Below are positions 11,668-23,887 of a stretch of 64,000 nt of DNA, piece by piece (position 1 is the stretch's first letter; every line of letters begins with the position of its first letter). The position numbers were made by a program, and so were the translations under genes. The stretch comes from Anisus vortex (Eukaryota; Mollusca; Gastropoda; Planorbidae). Where the stretch lies: assembly GCA_949126835.1 (NCBI GenBank), contig CASBPS010000184.1, positions 62,001 to 126,000 of the forward strand. Direction: 5' to 3'. The notes under the pieces are model-generated. The model worked only from the letters and a program-made list of their open reading frames with translations, was not told the DNA's origin and did not search any database.

Positions 11668-14600
11668 ATGGCGGAAGCTAATCTTACGTTGGAGCAATTG
11701 AATATTTTTGCTATCACGTCAGAACAGTTAACTAGCATGTCACTAACCCAGTTAAAAGAGATGGCAAACTCTCTGGGAATAGACATTACTGAAGTTACAC
11801 CAGTTAGGAGTAAATTGATTCAAGATATTAAGGACTGTTTGAAAAGACATGGTAGTAGAATGCTTGAAGAAAATACTATGAATAGTGAAGAATCAGTGGT
11901 TCTCAATGTATCAGAAACCCTGAAAACAGACATAGATAACCATGAATTTAAAATGAATGGAAATGAACTAAGTGCAGACATGAAATTCCAGTTAGAAATG
12001 AAGAAGTTAGAAATTCAAGTACAATTAGAGGGTAAAAGAATAGAAGTACAATTACAATTGAAGGAGAAAGAATTGGAAAAAGAAAGAATCGCTAGTAATG
12101 AAAGGATTGAATTGGCAAAGTCTCTTTCGTCAACTCATACGATTCAGGAAACAAATAATGTGGAACTATATAAGTTTAAAAAGCATGTCCCAAGCATGGA
12201 GAACATAGAGATTGATGAGTTCTTTATGGTCTTCGAAAGAAACTCGATCGATTATAAATTTCCTGAAGATAAGAAAGCCGTACTTTTACGTTCAGCTCTA
12301 ACAAAAGGCAAGGCTCTAGATGTTGTATTGAATTTGACTCCAGAGGAATGCAATGATTATGAACTAATAAAGAGCTGAGTACTATTGAGTTATGTTCTAA
12401 CTCCAGAAAAGTATCGAAAGTTATATCGTGAGTACATGAAGGAACCAGAAGTTTCACATGTTGACTTCCTGAGATTAGAGAAAAAGTATTTTGATCGATG
12501 GTTACGTTCTAAGAATGTTAATAAAGATTATGAGAAACTATATAATCTCATACTGATGGAGGATTTTACTGAGAAGATTCGCACTGATATAAAAGTTCAT
12601 TTGGCTGATCGTGGTATTGAAATAGCAGAACAAGCAGCAGTTAAAGCCGATGAATACGTCATTATTCACCCGCATAGCCATTATTTTCAAAATGACAGAA
12701 CAAGTTTGAGGACTCAAAACAGTAATACAGAGAGGAAGTTAAGATCGACAGATGATAAAAGTAAACAAAAAGCCGATAAACAAGAGAATTCAAGTTTTGT
12801 ACAAAAGAGAATTACCTGTACATTCTGTAAGAAAGATGGACATATAAAAGAGAATTGTTGGAGTCTACATAAAGAGAAAAGACCCATTAAAAACAAGAAC
12901 AACGTGGTTTTATCACACATCGCCGTACAAACTGAAACTCACATAAATAAAACTGCCCACAAAAGAATTAAAGCTGATAGAAAGACATTTGATGTTAGTC
13001 ATGAGGAGATGGCGAAACACGCATGTCCAAGTTGCTCAAAGTCGGAGAAAGTCTTTGAAATGAAGACCGAGGCTATTGAACATTCTAGTTTCAACTCCAA
13101 AGGGAGTGTGACAGATGAACAATCAGTAAATAAAACGTTTACTTATGGAGGCAGTAGTGTAGCAAGAAACTCAGTAGGCAGAGAACTACCCGAGTGCATG
13201 CTATCGGATGTTAGCGAGGGCTATGTGTCACCTATAGATAATCAAGCTAGAGAACGGAAGATTAAAATTCTACGTGACTCCGGTGCTGATATATCTCTAC
13301 TGTTGAAGAATACTGTACCAACGTCGAAATTGACTCATACAGGCCAGTATGCCTTAATCAGTACTATGGCTGGAACACTTACGGCACCGTTACATCGTAT
13401 ACAGTTGAAGAGTAATTACTTCACTGGATCTGTTATTGTTGGGATAGTGAAGAAATTTCCCTACAGAGGCATTTCATTACTTTTAGGAAGTGACATTGCC
13501 AAGAATCAGGTACATCCTGTACTTAAAGAAACCAAAGACTCTGTTCAGTGTAGGAATACTGAAAATTCAGTATGTGTTATCACCAGAGCTATGGAGAAAC
13601 AGCAGATGACTAATGAATCGACAAAGAAACCAGAACCAACACCAGAGATTGACTTACAAGCAACCTTCATGGCGGATGTTCTAGGTGGTCACTCAAGTCA
13701 TACTGATCAAAATAATTTGTCGCCTAGACAACTACTCATTCTTGCTCAAGGCAAAGATCCAGAGATTGGGAAGCTAAAAGAGGAAGCAAAGAATGAAGGA
13801 GAGTTAGAAACAATGGCCGCAGGTTATTACCTGAGGGACGAGTTGTTGATGAGGAAATGGAGAGGGAAAGAAAACGACGATGAAACATGCAGCGAAGTAC
13901 ATCAAATCGTGGTACCCAATGTTTACCGCAAGGACATACTACATATGGCCCATGATTCACCGTATGCTGGTCACCTAGGGATACAGAAAACCTTCGACAG
14001 GATTCTTCCATATTTCTTCTGGCCTGGCCTACGTCGTGACGTCACATCGTTTTGCAGATCATGTCATGTCTGCCAGATGGTCGGCAAGCCGAATCAGACC
14101 ATTCCGGTAGCTCCTCTACGACCCATACCAGCATTCTCAGAACCCTTCAGTCACATCATTATAGACTGCGTCGGTCCGTTGCCTAAAACTAAGGCTGGCC
14201 ACCAGTATCTGTTCACTATAATGTGTTCGGCAACGAGATTTCCAGAGGCTATTCCTCTACGTAGCATCAATGCCGACAAAATCTCTGATGCACTTATCGG
14301 ATTCTTCACCCGATATGGTCTTCCGAAAACCGTGCAGTCAGATCAAGGTTCAAATTTCACATCGAAGTTATTTCGCCAAGTCTTAGAACGGCTGGGTATT
14401 CGTCATGCAGTATCGAGTGCATATCATCCACAGAGTCAAGGCGCACTGGAACGATACCACCAAACATTGAAAAACATGCTCCGTACTTTCTGTTTCGAGC
14501 ATAACGACGACTGGGATCGTGGTATTCCCTTCGCACTCTTCGCAACCAGAGAGGCTGTACAAGAATCTCTTGGTTTCAGTCCCTTTGAACTGGTATTCGG

Positions 14601-15240
14601 ACACACAGTTCGTGGACCACTAAAGCTGTTACAAGAGACATGGTTGTCATCCACTGAAGACACTGGTCTACTGACATATGTGGAAAATTTTAAAAATAGA
14701 CTGTATAATGCATTAAAAGTTGTCAGATCTAATCTTTTGCAGGCACAAGACAAGATGAAGGTCTATTATGACGTCAACGCAAGAACCCGTATCTTCCAAC
14801 CTGGTGATAAAGTTCTCATGCTGACGCCACTGTCTGGTCAACCCCTGAGTGCCAAGTTTACAGGACCCCATGAGGTTATGGCTAAGCTTAGTGAGGTTAA
14901 CTATCTTGTAAAGACCCCTGATAGACGGAAATCGCAACGAATGTGCCATATCAATATGTTGAAACCATACATTACCAGAGAAGAACAAAATGTTGTTGCC
15001 TCGGTAAACACTGTTATTAGAGTCGCGAATAATTCACCCGAAATTGAACGTGAATTGGCAGAAAGCAAATTAAAAATCACAAAAGTTTTAAAATCTCTTA
15101 ATGAAAAGTTGGCACATTTACCCGCTTGCGAACAATCCGCTATCAAAGGTCAAATTTATGAACATATTAATATTAATCTATTTGCAGATGTAGCCAATAG
15201 AACAAGACTGATTGAACAAGAGGAAGCCTGTTTCTCATGA
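11668..15240 (+). pseudogene. Gag-protease-integrase polyprotein, one in-frame stop, no RT
   Basis: One frame from ATG 11668 to TGA 15240, interrupted only by TGA at 12376-12378. In order it holds: an N-terminal SAP-like helix pair; a coiled coil (about residues 105-155) rich in Glu and Lys; a SCAN-like capsid region spanning the stop; a CCHC knuckle (CTFCKKDGHIKENC); a protease with RDSGADIS; an HHCC zinc domain ending CRSCHVC; an integrase core with D, D-35-E (IIDCVGP, VQSDQGSNF, GALERYH, all present); and a GPY-like C-terminus. The last about 75 residues resemble the linker that precedes RT in Gmr1-like elements, then stop. The TGA may be a true nonsense change or a readthrough signal. Confidence 0.85.
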
Positions 15241-16065
15241 AATGTTTTCTTTTATGTCATTCATTGTATTGATTGGCATTTATATTATTGTAAATATGAC
15301 AATAAATAAACTATGTTTTTGAAATATTGCAATATGAGACATTACAGAACAAAACTTCAAATTCTACTACAAACAATCATACGTTGTAAGGTAAAAGGTA
15401 ACTATTGCATACATCAGTTGCACACACACCGGTATTTAACTTGAATACATCCACACTTGTGTTTGTTCAATTGATTATTGATGTGTTTTGAAAATTGTTT
15501 GTTTCTATGTCGTCATGTTATAATTTGGATGTCTTATTTTATGCTATGTAAAAGCTAAATCAGCTGAGATTATAACATTTTTTTATAAATATTCTTGATG
15601 TCATAATTGAGACATCATAATAATCATATAATAACTGAAAATCATTAGTTAATGATACAGTGATCGGTTATAAATAAATCAAATTTTCTAAAGAAGTATC
15701 TATAAATTATTAATCGGTTCCACTTATTTGGGTAATTCATATCAATTCTATGGGATTGGTTATTGGTGGTAATAGTTTTATGGTCAACGTTGTACACACA
15801 ATAATCATAATTGTAAATATTAATTGATAAATAAATGTTTAATTAATAATCATTGATACGATAATGTGATAAGGGATTCCATAATAGCGACTTTGTTATT
15901 AAGGGGATATGTAATATATGGTTCATTTTAATCTTTAAAAGATTGTCCAATAGTCAATTAAATCTTACGAAAAGTTTGGGAATTCGGTTCATTTTATGGG
16001 TACTCTACAAAGAATTCCATACTTAACGCTGTCTGTAATTCCTTTGTGTCTTAAGGGGGGGCGAG
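15241..16065 (+). other. Noncoding 3' region of the Gmr1-like element
   Basis: AT-rich with no ORF. This is where RT and RNaseH would lie in a complete element of this order. It ends in the purine run AAGGGGGGGCGAG just before the 3' LTR, a good polypurine tract. Confidence 0.7.
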
Positions 16066-16674
16066 TGTTACGAGTAGATTTATTTCCATATTATATTGGT
16101 TCTGTTATTATTAACTAAAGTTAAAATGAAATAATCTTAAACCCGAAATGTTTCCGTGTTAGGAATAAAACATGCATATGTCTAGACACTACGTCATAGC
16201 TATAAAATACGTCATATGCACGAGGGTGGAATACCGTTTAGTTTAGTTCTAGTTTGGGCGCTAATGTGTGAGGACTGTTTTTGACCACTTTTTTTTTAAA
16301 GATAGGATTACGGCTTAACTCATTATAGAAGAATCTCAACTGATTAAGTTTCATTATATAATACTGGTACATGTATTCTGTGGTATTGTTATATTTTATC
16401 ATCTCAACTTGTTGGAATAAAATTGTGTTCAATTTCAAACAGGATTGTGGATTTTCCTATATATTAAGGTACAGTTTATCTAAATCACTTTATACACAAA
16501 AGATTCATATCGCGACGAGTCAAATAAACATCAAATCTAATTCAATAACATCAATATAAATTCTTATACAACCTTGTGAGATCCAAGATGGATATGAATC
16601 AAAATAATATATAATAATACATTACTAAAAATATCATCTAACGTCAGTAGCTGATTTCGCACGTGACAAAAGAT
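16066..16674 (+). repeat. 3' LTR of the Gmr1-like element
   Basis: A 609-bp copy of 10805-11395, ending around AAAAGAT, after which satellite-like sequence resumes (ATGTATAGTAGTTTTAATAC at about 16694). Confidence 0.88.
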
Positions 16675-16679
16675 TTACA

Positions 16680-19600
16680 ATACATATATAATACATGTAT
16701 AGTAGTTTTAATACTCTTAAAGCTATATGATAAATGTATAGTAGTTTTGATACTCTTAAAGCTATATGATAAATGCATAGTAGTTTTAATACTCTTAAAG
16801 CTATATGATAAATGTATAGTAGTTTTAATACTCTTAAAGCTATATGATAAATGTATAGTAGTTTTGATACTGTTTAAGCTATATATGATGAATGTATAGT
16901 AGTTTTGATACTGTTTAAGCTATATATGATGAATGTATAGTAGTTTTGATACTGTTTAAGCTATATATGACGAATGTATAGCAGTTTTGATACTGTTAAA
17001 TATATGATGAATGTATAGTAGTTTTGATACTGTTTAAGCTATATATGACAAATGTATAGTAGTTTTGATACTGTTAAATATATGATGAATGTATAGCAGT
17101 TTTGATACTGTTAAATATATGATGAATGTATAGTAGTTTTGATACTGTTTAAGCTATATATGACGAATGTATAGTAGTTTTGATACTGTTAAATATATGA
17201 TGAATGTATAGTAGTTTTGATACTGTTTAAGCTATATATGACAAATGTATAGTAGTTTTGATACTGTTTAAGCTATATATGACGAATGTATAGTAGTTTT
17301 GATACTGTTTAAGCTGTATATGATGAATGTATAGTAGTTTTGATACTGTTTAAGCTATATATGACGAATGTATAGTAGTTTTGATACTGTTAAATATATG
17401 ATGAATGTATAGTAGTTTTGATAATGTTTAAGCTATATATGACAAATGTATAGTAGTTTTGATACTGTTTAAGCTATATATGACAAATGTATAGTAGTTT
17501 TGATACTGTTTAAGCTATATATGATGAATGTATAGTAGTTTTGATACTGTTTAAGCTATTTATGACGAATGTATAGTAGTTTTGATACTGTTAAATATAT
17601 GATGAATGTATAGTTGTTTTGATACTGTTTAAGCTATATATGACGAATGTATAGTAGTTTTGATACTGTTAAATATATCATGAATGTATAGTAGTTTTGA
17701 TACTGTTTAAGCTATATATGACAAATGTATAGTAGTTTTGATACTGTTAAATATATGATGAATGTATGGTAGTTTTGATACTGTTTAAGCTATATATGAC
17801 AAATGTATAGTAGTTTTGATACTGTTTAAGCTATATATGACGAATGTATAGTAGTTTTGATACTGTTAAATATATGATGAATGTATGGTAGTTTTGATAC
17901 TGTTAAATATATGATGAATGTATAGTAGTTTTTATACTGTTTAAGCTATATATGACGAATGTATAGTAGTTTTGATACTGTTAAATATATGATGAATTTA
18001 TAGTAGTTTTGATACTGTTTAAGCTATATAGTTTTATTACTCTTAAAGCTATATGATAAATGCATAGTAGTTTTGATACTCTTAAAGCTATATGATAAAT
18101 GTATAGTAGTTTTGATACTCTTAAAGCTATATGATAAATGTATAGTAGTTTTAATACTCTTAAAGCTATATGATAAATGTATAGTAGTTTTGATACTGTT
18201 TAAGCTATATATGATGAATGTATAGTAGTTTTGATACTGTTTAAGCTATATATGATGAATGTATAGTAGTTTTGATACTGTTTAAGCTATATATGACGAA
18301 TGTATAGCAGTTTTGATACTGTTAAATATATGATGAATGTATAGTAGTTTTGATACTGTTTAAGCTATATATGACGAATGTATAGTAGTTTTGATACTGT
18401 TAAATATATGATGAATGTATAGTAGTTTTGATACTGTTAAATATATGATGAATGTATAGTAGTTTTGATACTATTTAAGCTATATATGACAAATGTATAG
18501 TAGTTTTGATACTGTTTAAGCTATATATGACGAATGTATAGTAGTTTTGATACTGTTTAAGCTATATATGATGAATGTATAGTAGTTTTGATAATGTTTA
18601 AGCTATATATGACAAATGTATAGTAGTTTTGATACTGTTTAAGCTATATATGACAAATGTATAGTAGTTTTGATACTGTTTAAGCTATATATGATGAATG
18701 TATAGTAGTTTTGATACTGTTTAAGCTATATATGATGAATGTATAGTAGTTTTGATACTGTTTAAGCTATATATGACGAATGTATAGCAGTTTTGATACT
18801 GTTAAATATATGATGAATGTATAGTAGTTTTGATACTGTTTAAGCTATATATGACAAATGTATAGTAGTTTTGATACTGTTAAATATATGATGAATGTAT
18901 AGCAGTTTTGATACTGTTAAATATATGATGAATGTATAGTAGTTTTGATACTGTTTAAGCTATATATGACGAATGTATAGTAGTTTTGATACTGTTAAAT
19001 ATATGATGAATGTATAGTAGTTTTGATACTGTTTAAGCTATATATGACAAATGTATAGTAGTTTTGATACTGTTTAAGCTATATATGACGAATGTATAGT
19101 AGTTTTGATACTGTTTAAGCTGTATATGATGAATGTATAGTAGTTTTGATACTGTTTAAGCTATATATGACGAATGTATAGTAGTTTTGATACTGTTAAA
19201 TATATGATGAATGTATAGTAGTTTTGATAATGTTTAAGCTATATATGACAAATGTATAGTAGTTTTGATACTGTTTAAGCTATATATGACAAATGTATAG
19301 TAGTTTTGATACTGTTTAAGCTATATATGATGAATGTATAGTAGTTTTGATACTGTTTAAGCTATTTATGACGAATGTATAGTAGTTTTGATACTGTTAA
19401 ATATATGATGAATGTATAGTTGTTTTGATACTGTTTAAGCTATATATGACGAATGTATAGTAGTTTTGATACTGTTAAATATATCATGAATGTATAGTAG
19501 TTTTGATACTGTTTAAGCTATATATGACAAATGTATAGTAGTTTTGATACTGTTAAATATATGATGAATGTATGGTAGTTTTGATACTGTTTAAGCTATA

Positions 19601-21170
19601 TATGACAAATGTATAGTAGTTTTGATACTGTTTAAGCTATATATGACGAATGTATAGTAGTTTTGATACTGTTAAATATATGATGAATGTATGGTAGTTT
19701 TGATACTGTTAAATATATGATGAATGTATAGTAGTTTTTATACTGTTTAAGCTATATATGACGAATGTATAGTAGTTTTGATACTGTTAAATATATGATG
19801 AATTTATAGTAGTTTTGATACTGTTTAAGCTATATAGTTTTATTACTCTTAAAGCTATATGATAAATGCATAGTAGTTTTGATACTCTTAAAGCTATATG
19901 ATAAATGTATAGTAGTTTTGATACTCTTAAAGCTATATGATAAATGTATAGTAGTTTTAATACTCTTAAAGCTATATGATAAATGTATAGTAGTTTTGAT
20001 ACTGTTTAAGCTATATATGATGAATGTATAGTAGTTTTGATACTGTTTAAGCTATATATGATGAATGTATAGTAGTTTTGATACTGTTTAAGCTATATAT
20101 GACGAATGTATAGCAGTTTTGATACTGTTAAATATATGATGAATGTATAGTAGTTTTGATACTGTTTAAGCTATATATGACGAATGTATAGTAGTTTTGA
20201 TACTGTTAAATATATGATGAATGTATAGTAGTTTTGATACTGTTAAATATATGATGAATGTATAGTAGTTTTGATACTATTTAAGCTATATATGACAAAT
20301 GTATAGTAGTTTTGATACTGTTTAAGCTATATATGACGAATGTATAGTAGTTTTGATACTGTTTAAGCTATATATGATGAATGTATAGTAGTTTTGATAA
20401 TGTTTAAGCTATATATGACAAATGTATAGTAGTTTTGATACTGTTTAAGCTATATATGACAAATGTATAGTAGTTTTGATACTGTTTAAGCTATATATGA
20501 TGAATGTATAGTAGTTTTGATACTGTTTAAGCTATATATGACGAATGTATAGTAGTTTTGATACTGTTAAATATATGATGAATGTATAGTTGTTTTGATA
20601 CTGTTTAAGCTATATATGACGAATGTATAGTAGTTTTGATACTGTTAAATATATGATGAATGTATAGTAGTTTTGATACTGTTTAAGCTATATATGACAA
20701 ATGTATAGTAGTTTTGATACTGTTAAATATATGATGAATGTATGGTAGTTTTGATACTGTTTAAGCTATATATGACAAATGTATAGTAGTTTTGATACTG
20801 TTAAATATATGATGAATGTATGGTAGTTTTGATACTGTTTAAGCTATATATGACAAATGTATAGTAGTTTTGATACTGTTAAAGCTATATATGACGAATG
20901 TATAGTAGTTTTGATACTGTTAAATATATGATGAATGTATGGTAGTTTTGATACTGTTAAATATATGATGAATGTATAGTATTTTTTATATTGTTTAAGC
21001 TATATATGACGAATGTATAGTAGTTTTGATACTGTTAAATATATGATGAATGTATGGTAGTTTTGCTGATGTTAAGACTATATATGATGAATGTATAGTA
21101 GTTTTGATACTGTTAAATATATGATGAATGTATGGTAGTTTTGCTGATGTTAAGGCTATATGTGATGCAA
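16680..21170 (+). repeat. ~39-bp satellite array with 1,806-bp higher-order period
   Basis: More than 100 monomers of 33-40 bp around the core GTATAGTAGTTTTGATACTG, in at least three variants (TTTAAGCTATATATGA, TTAAATATATGA, CTTAAAGCTATATGA). Rare variants recur at a fixed distance: AAGCTGTATA at 17311 and 19117; AAGCTATTTATG at 17553 and 19359; CTATATAGTTTTATTAC ending near 18040 and 19846; GATACTATTTAAGC at about 18466 and 20272. All are 1,806 bp apart. The last copy is shortened by 636 bp (rare TAGTTGTTTT at 17611, 19417 and 20587). The array sits inside a transglutaminase intron. Confidence 0.93.
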
Positions 21171-21179
21171 CCCCACGGA

Positions 21180-22369
21180 ATGGTACTGAAGTTGGCAAAA
21201 TAAGATATTTAATTTTTAGTCTTTAATAAAAACGTATTCATTTAGCTATACAGTGGTGAAAACATTTCTAAAATCTATCAATTAGTTATACGAAATGGTC
21301 AAATCCAATGATAGAGTCGCACACCTTTAGGAAGTCAGAGAAAAATGAAACAGAAAACAGTAGGCCCTACCCTGTCAGTACTGATTTTTCACAATTTAGC
21401 ATTACAACCGATAATCAAATGTTACTAGGATAAACAAATATTAGGCCTAACCAATCGCCATGAAATTAAGCAAACACTTTTATAAGGAGTCAATATTCAA
21501 ACTGTTAAAATTTTAAATAATTTAATTAATATTTTGTTAGTTGACTTATAAACAATTTTACCTTGAGAAGACATTTGGTTTCATGTTGTATACAAAACTT
21601 ACAAAAGCTAAAAAAGCACATTTTTATGTAATTTCACAAAAATTGTTTACTTTGAAAATTTCACAGTGATTAAGGCAATCAACATTTCAAATCAAAAATA
21701 ATCTAAAAAATGACCTATGACCCTTTTTTTCAGTTTTTTTTGTGTGCATTTATTGAAAAATCTGCTTTACTGACTTCCGTACCGATTCGTGTGGTAGCAA
21801 CACATATGATGAATGTGTACTAGCCTAGTTTTGCTGCTACAGCTGTATGAGAACTGTATACTTTTTTTGTTGAATTTAACCACTAACTTCCCAGGGCCAC
21901 GACATAAAAACCTCAGTATTTTTCCAATGCAAAGCGAATAACTCTTGCCAGCTAAATAACGGACCATACAAAAATTAAATTATTCTGCTTAAATATATAT
22001 CAATTAAATCAAAAGTTTATCTTGTACAAATATGAATTTCCTGTCTTTTAATATCCGATATGTAAGTGTTTGTTTGTGTTGTTTGTGCAGAAAATAAATA
22101 AAACCATGAAAAATTTGGGCTTTAGGTGGGCGGCCAACCCAATAGATTTTTTTTTTATCGGAATGTATTGAGATTTTTTTAGGCCTACAAACAATTATTG
22201 CTGCATTTACACGGTTTTAATCACTAATTCAACATATTTTATCCGCTTAGTATTTCTGGCTAATCATTGTAATCCACTTTTTTATGGTCCAAAATAAAGT
22301 TTTATTTACTATGTGTATAAAGCAGGAAATAGGGGACAAGAATGTAGCGGGCCATACAGGAAGTAAGTG
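21180..22369. other. Transglutaminase intron sequence, no feature
   Basis: AT-rich intronic DNA with scattered degenerate satellite monomers near 21795-21850. No coding or RNA gene was supported. Confidence 0.5.
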
Positions 22370-22495
22370 GTTAAAGCTATATGTATACGATGAGTGTATA
22401 GTAGTTTTGATGATGTTAAAGCTATATAATGAATGTATAATAGTTTTGATGCACTTAAAGCTATATGATGAATGTATAGTAGTTTAAATAAAATT
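22370..22495 (+). repeat. Right remnant of the ~39-bp satellite
   Basis: Three diverged monomers (GTATAGTAGTTTTGAT, then TATAATAGTTTTGATG, then GTATAGTAGTTTAA) ending 25 bp from the donor of the next transglutaminase exon. They show the satellite once extended or transposed over almost the whole 12.6-kb intron. Confidence 0.75.
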
Positions 22496-22519
22496 GTTCG
22501 ATTGTATAATACATATTAC

Positions 22520-22646
22520 CAAATATGATCAGCCTTTTTCCAGGCATCGTTAACCATGTAATGGTCTACGCATAAGCTGCCATCAGAGTCATGTGCACAT
22601 TGGTAACAGGTGACACACCTAGCTGGTATACCTAGTGTCCGGCTTA
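22520..22646 (-). CDS. Transglutaminase exon between catalytic Cys and His
   Basis: This 127-bp exon follows acceptor TTCATAG and ends at donor TTTG|GTAATA. It encodes SRTLGIPARCVTCYQCAHDS, then DGSLCVDHYM and a DHIW end. The R-x-L-G-I-P-x-R-x-V-T block directly after the active-site Cys exon is a family hallmark. Phases join cleanly to the upstream (T|TA) and downstream (TG|G) exons. It is unusually rich in Cys (C-V-T-C-Y-Q-C) for this segment. Confidence 0.94.
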
Positions 22647-22917
22647 CTATGAATAAAAACAAAGTAAAATTAGTGTTTTAAAACCATTTTGACAAACCAT
22701 AAAAAAAGGAACATATTTTCAACAGACATATATTCTTTTATTCAATGCATGACCAAACTTTAGCTAGATTGATGATAGTTATGCCTCATAGCCAACAACA
22801 AAAGTTCCTTCTTGAATATATTAGACAACATTAAATTTCAATTTTTAAAAGTTAATAAATATGGCCTAGGCCATATAGGTACTAAATAAATAGCATTTTA
22901 AGCTACTAGTCTACAAG

Positions 22918-23322
22918 CTTAAACCTACATTATAGGCATGGACAGATTTTCGCACATTTACAATTCCCTCCATACTGTAATTTGTGCTAAAAAAGACTAT
23001 GAAAAATGTCGCTACATTTTGGTAATTTAAAATTTAAATGTTCAAAAGAAAAGGGTCAGGTGGGGAGCTTTGAATAACTTAAAATATTTGTCCATTTCAA
23101 TTTCAGTTATATAAAGATAGTATATTTACACCTTCAAATGTTTTCTAAATGTCAAATGTAGGCCTACACATATCCTAGTAATTCTACATAACTACAATCA
23201 ACTATAAAGGTTATGTAGGAAACTTTATGACAGAGTAGTGATGTTTTTCGAACTTTTCAAAAACAGTGTCGAAATTTTCTGTAAAAAATGTGCGACTTAT
23301 ATGCAAGTATATACGGTATATA
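22918..23322 (+). mobile_element. Left-truncated copy of the TA-flanked TIR element
   Basis: Aligns with 54892-55338, including the terminal motif GTGCGACTTATATGCAAGTA and TATACGGTA. The left part and left terminal repeat are missing. Diverged in many places, so older than the copy in HERPUD intron 5. It carries no coding capacity. Confidence 0.7.
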
Positions 23323-23652
23323 TTTTTTATGATTTAAAAAAAAAAATTATACATGTCAAAGTGTTCTTTAGAAAACTAATGTTGAGTGCATATGTAAATG
23401 GTGTTGCCAGTATGACTTAAAAACAAATCTCTACATAGCTATTGTATAAGATCATTTAATTTTGGTCACAACTTTCATAGAATAGCCAACACTTGTCTGG
23501 GGAAGTAAAGTGGACTTTGTTAGCTATGGCAACTGAAGGTAGTAAACTCAGATTAACCAGACATACGTGACCCTTTGTTTTATTACAACAATACATTGCA
23601 CATAAGTTTTAGCTTTTATAAGAAACTATGAGAAGAAATTAACAGGTAAAAC

Positions 23653-23854
23653 TGTTGTAATCATTATGTCTATTTGTTGTGTTGTTTCCCTTGTGTGAAC
23701 TGTGAGAGTGCTGCGCCCTTTTATTGTTGACCCAGATTCCTAGTGTATGTTTGTTGTGTCTTTGTTCCTATATTCTAGTGTGTTAATCTTTCATTTACAT
23801 AATAAAGTCTTAGTACAACTGTGAACTGTTTCTATTACATTTCGATATATTACA
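23653..23854 (+). repeat. 5' LTR of the Mag-type element
   Basis: TGTTGTAATC...ATATTACA, 202 bp, with AATAAA near 23801 as a likely poly(A) signal. It is followed by TTTGGCGACGAGGATAAAC; the TGGCGACGAGG part is the likely primer site, tRNA not assigned. Confidence 0.95.
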
Positions 23855-23887
23855 TTTGGCGACGAGGATAAACTTTTTATATTCCAA

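Larger units (their letters stand above)
10805..16674 (+). mobile_element. Gmr1-like Ty3/Gypsy element lacking reverse transcriptase
   Basis: A 5.9-kb LTR element made of LTR, tRNA-Pro-like primer site, one gag-protease-integrase frame, a polypurine tract (about 16055-16065, AAGGGGGGGCGAG) and LTR. Integrase follows protease directly, as expected for Gmr1-like elements, whose order is PR-INT-RT-RNaseH. RT and RNaseH are absent: the frame stops in the linker after integrase and about 0.8 kb of AT-rich noncoding DNA leads to the 3' LTR. The LTRs differ by one 20-bp-class indel and scattered single bases, so it moved recently. No target-site duplication was identified; the flanks are satellite. 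Confidence 0.85.

Noticed and set aside
10800..16680. Target-site duplication for the Gmr1-like element at 10.8 kb
   Set aside because: No matching 4-6 bp found at both edges; the satellite context may have been rearranged after insertion.
16663..21198. ORFs of 60-80 codons with repeated peptide (plus and minus)
   Set aside because: They are translations of the ~39-bp satellite, open by unit composition, with no independent coding evidence.
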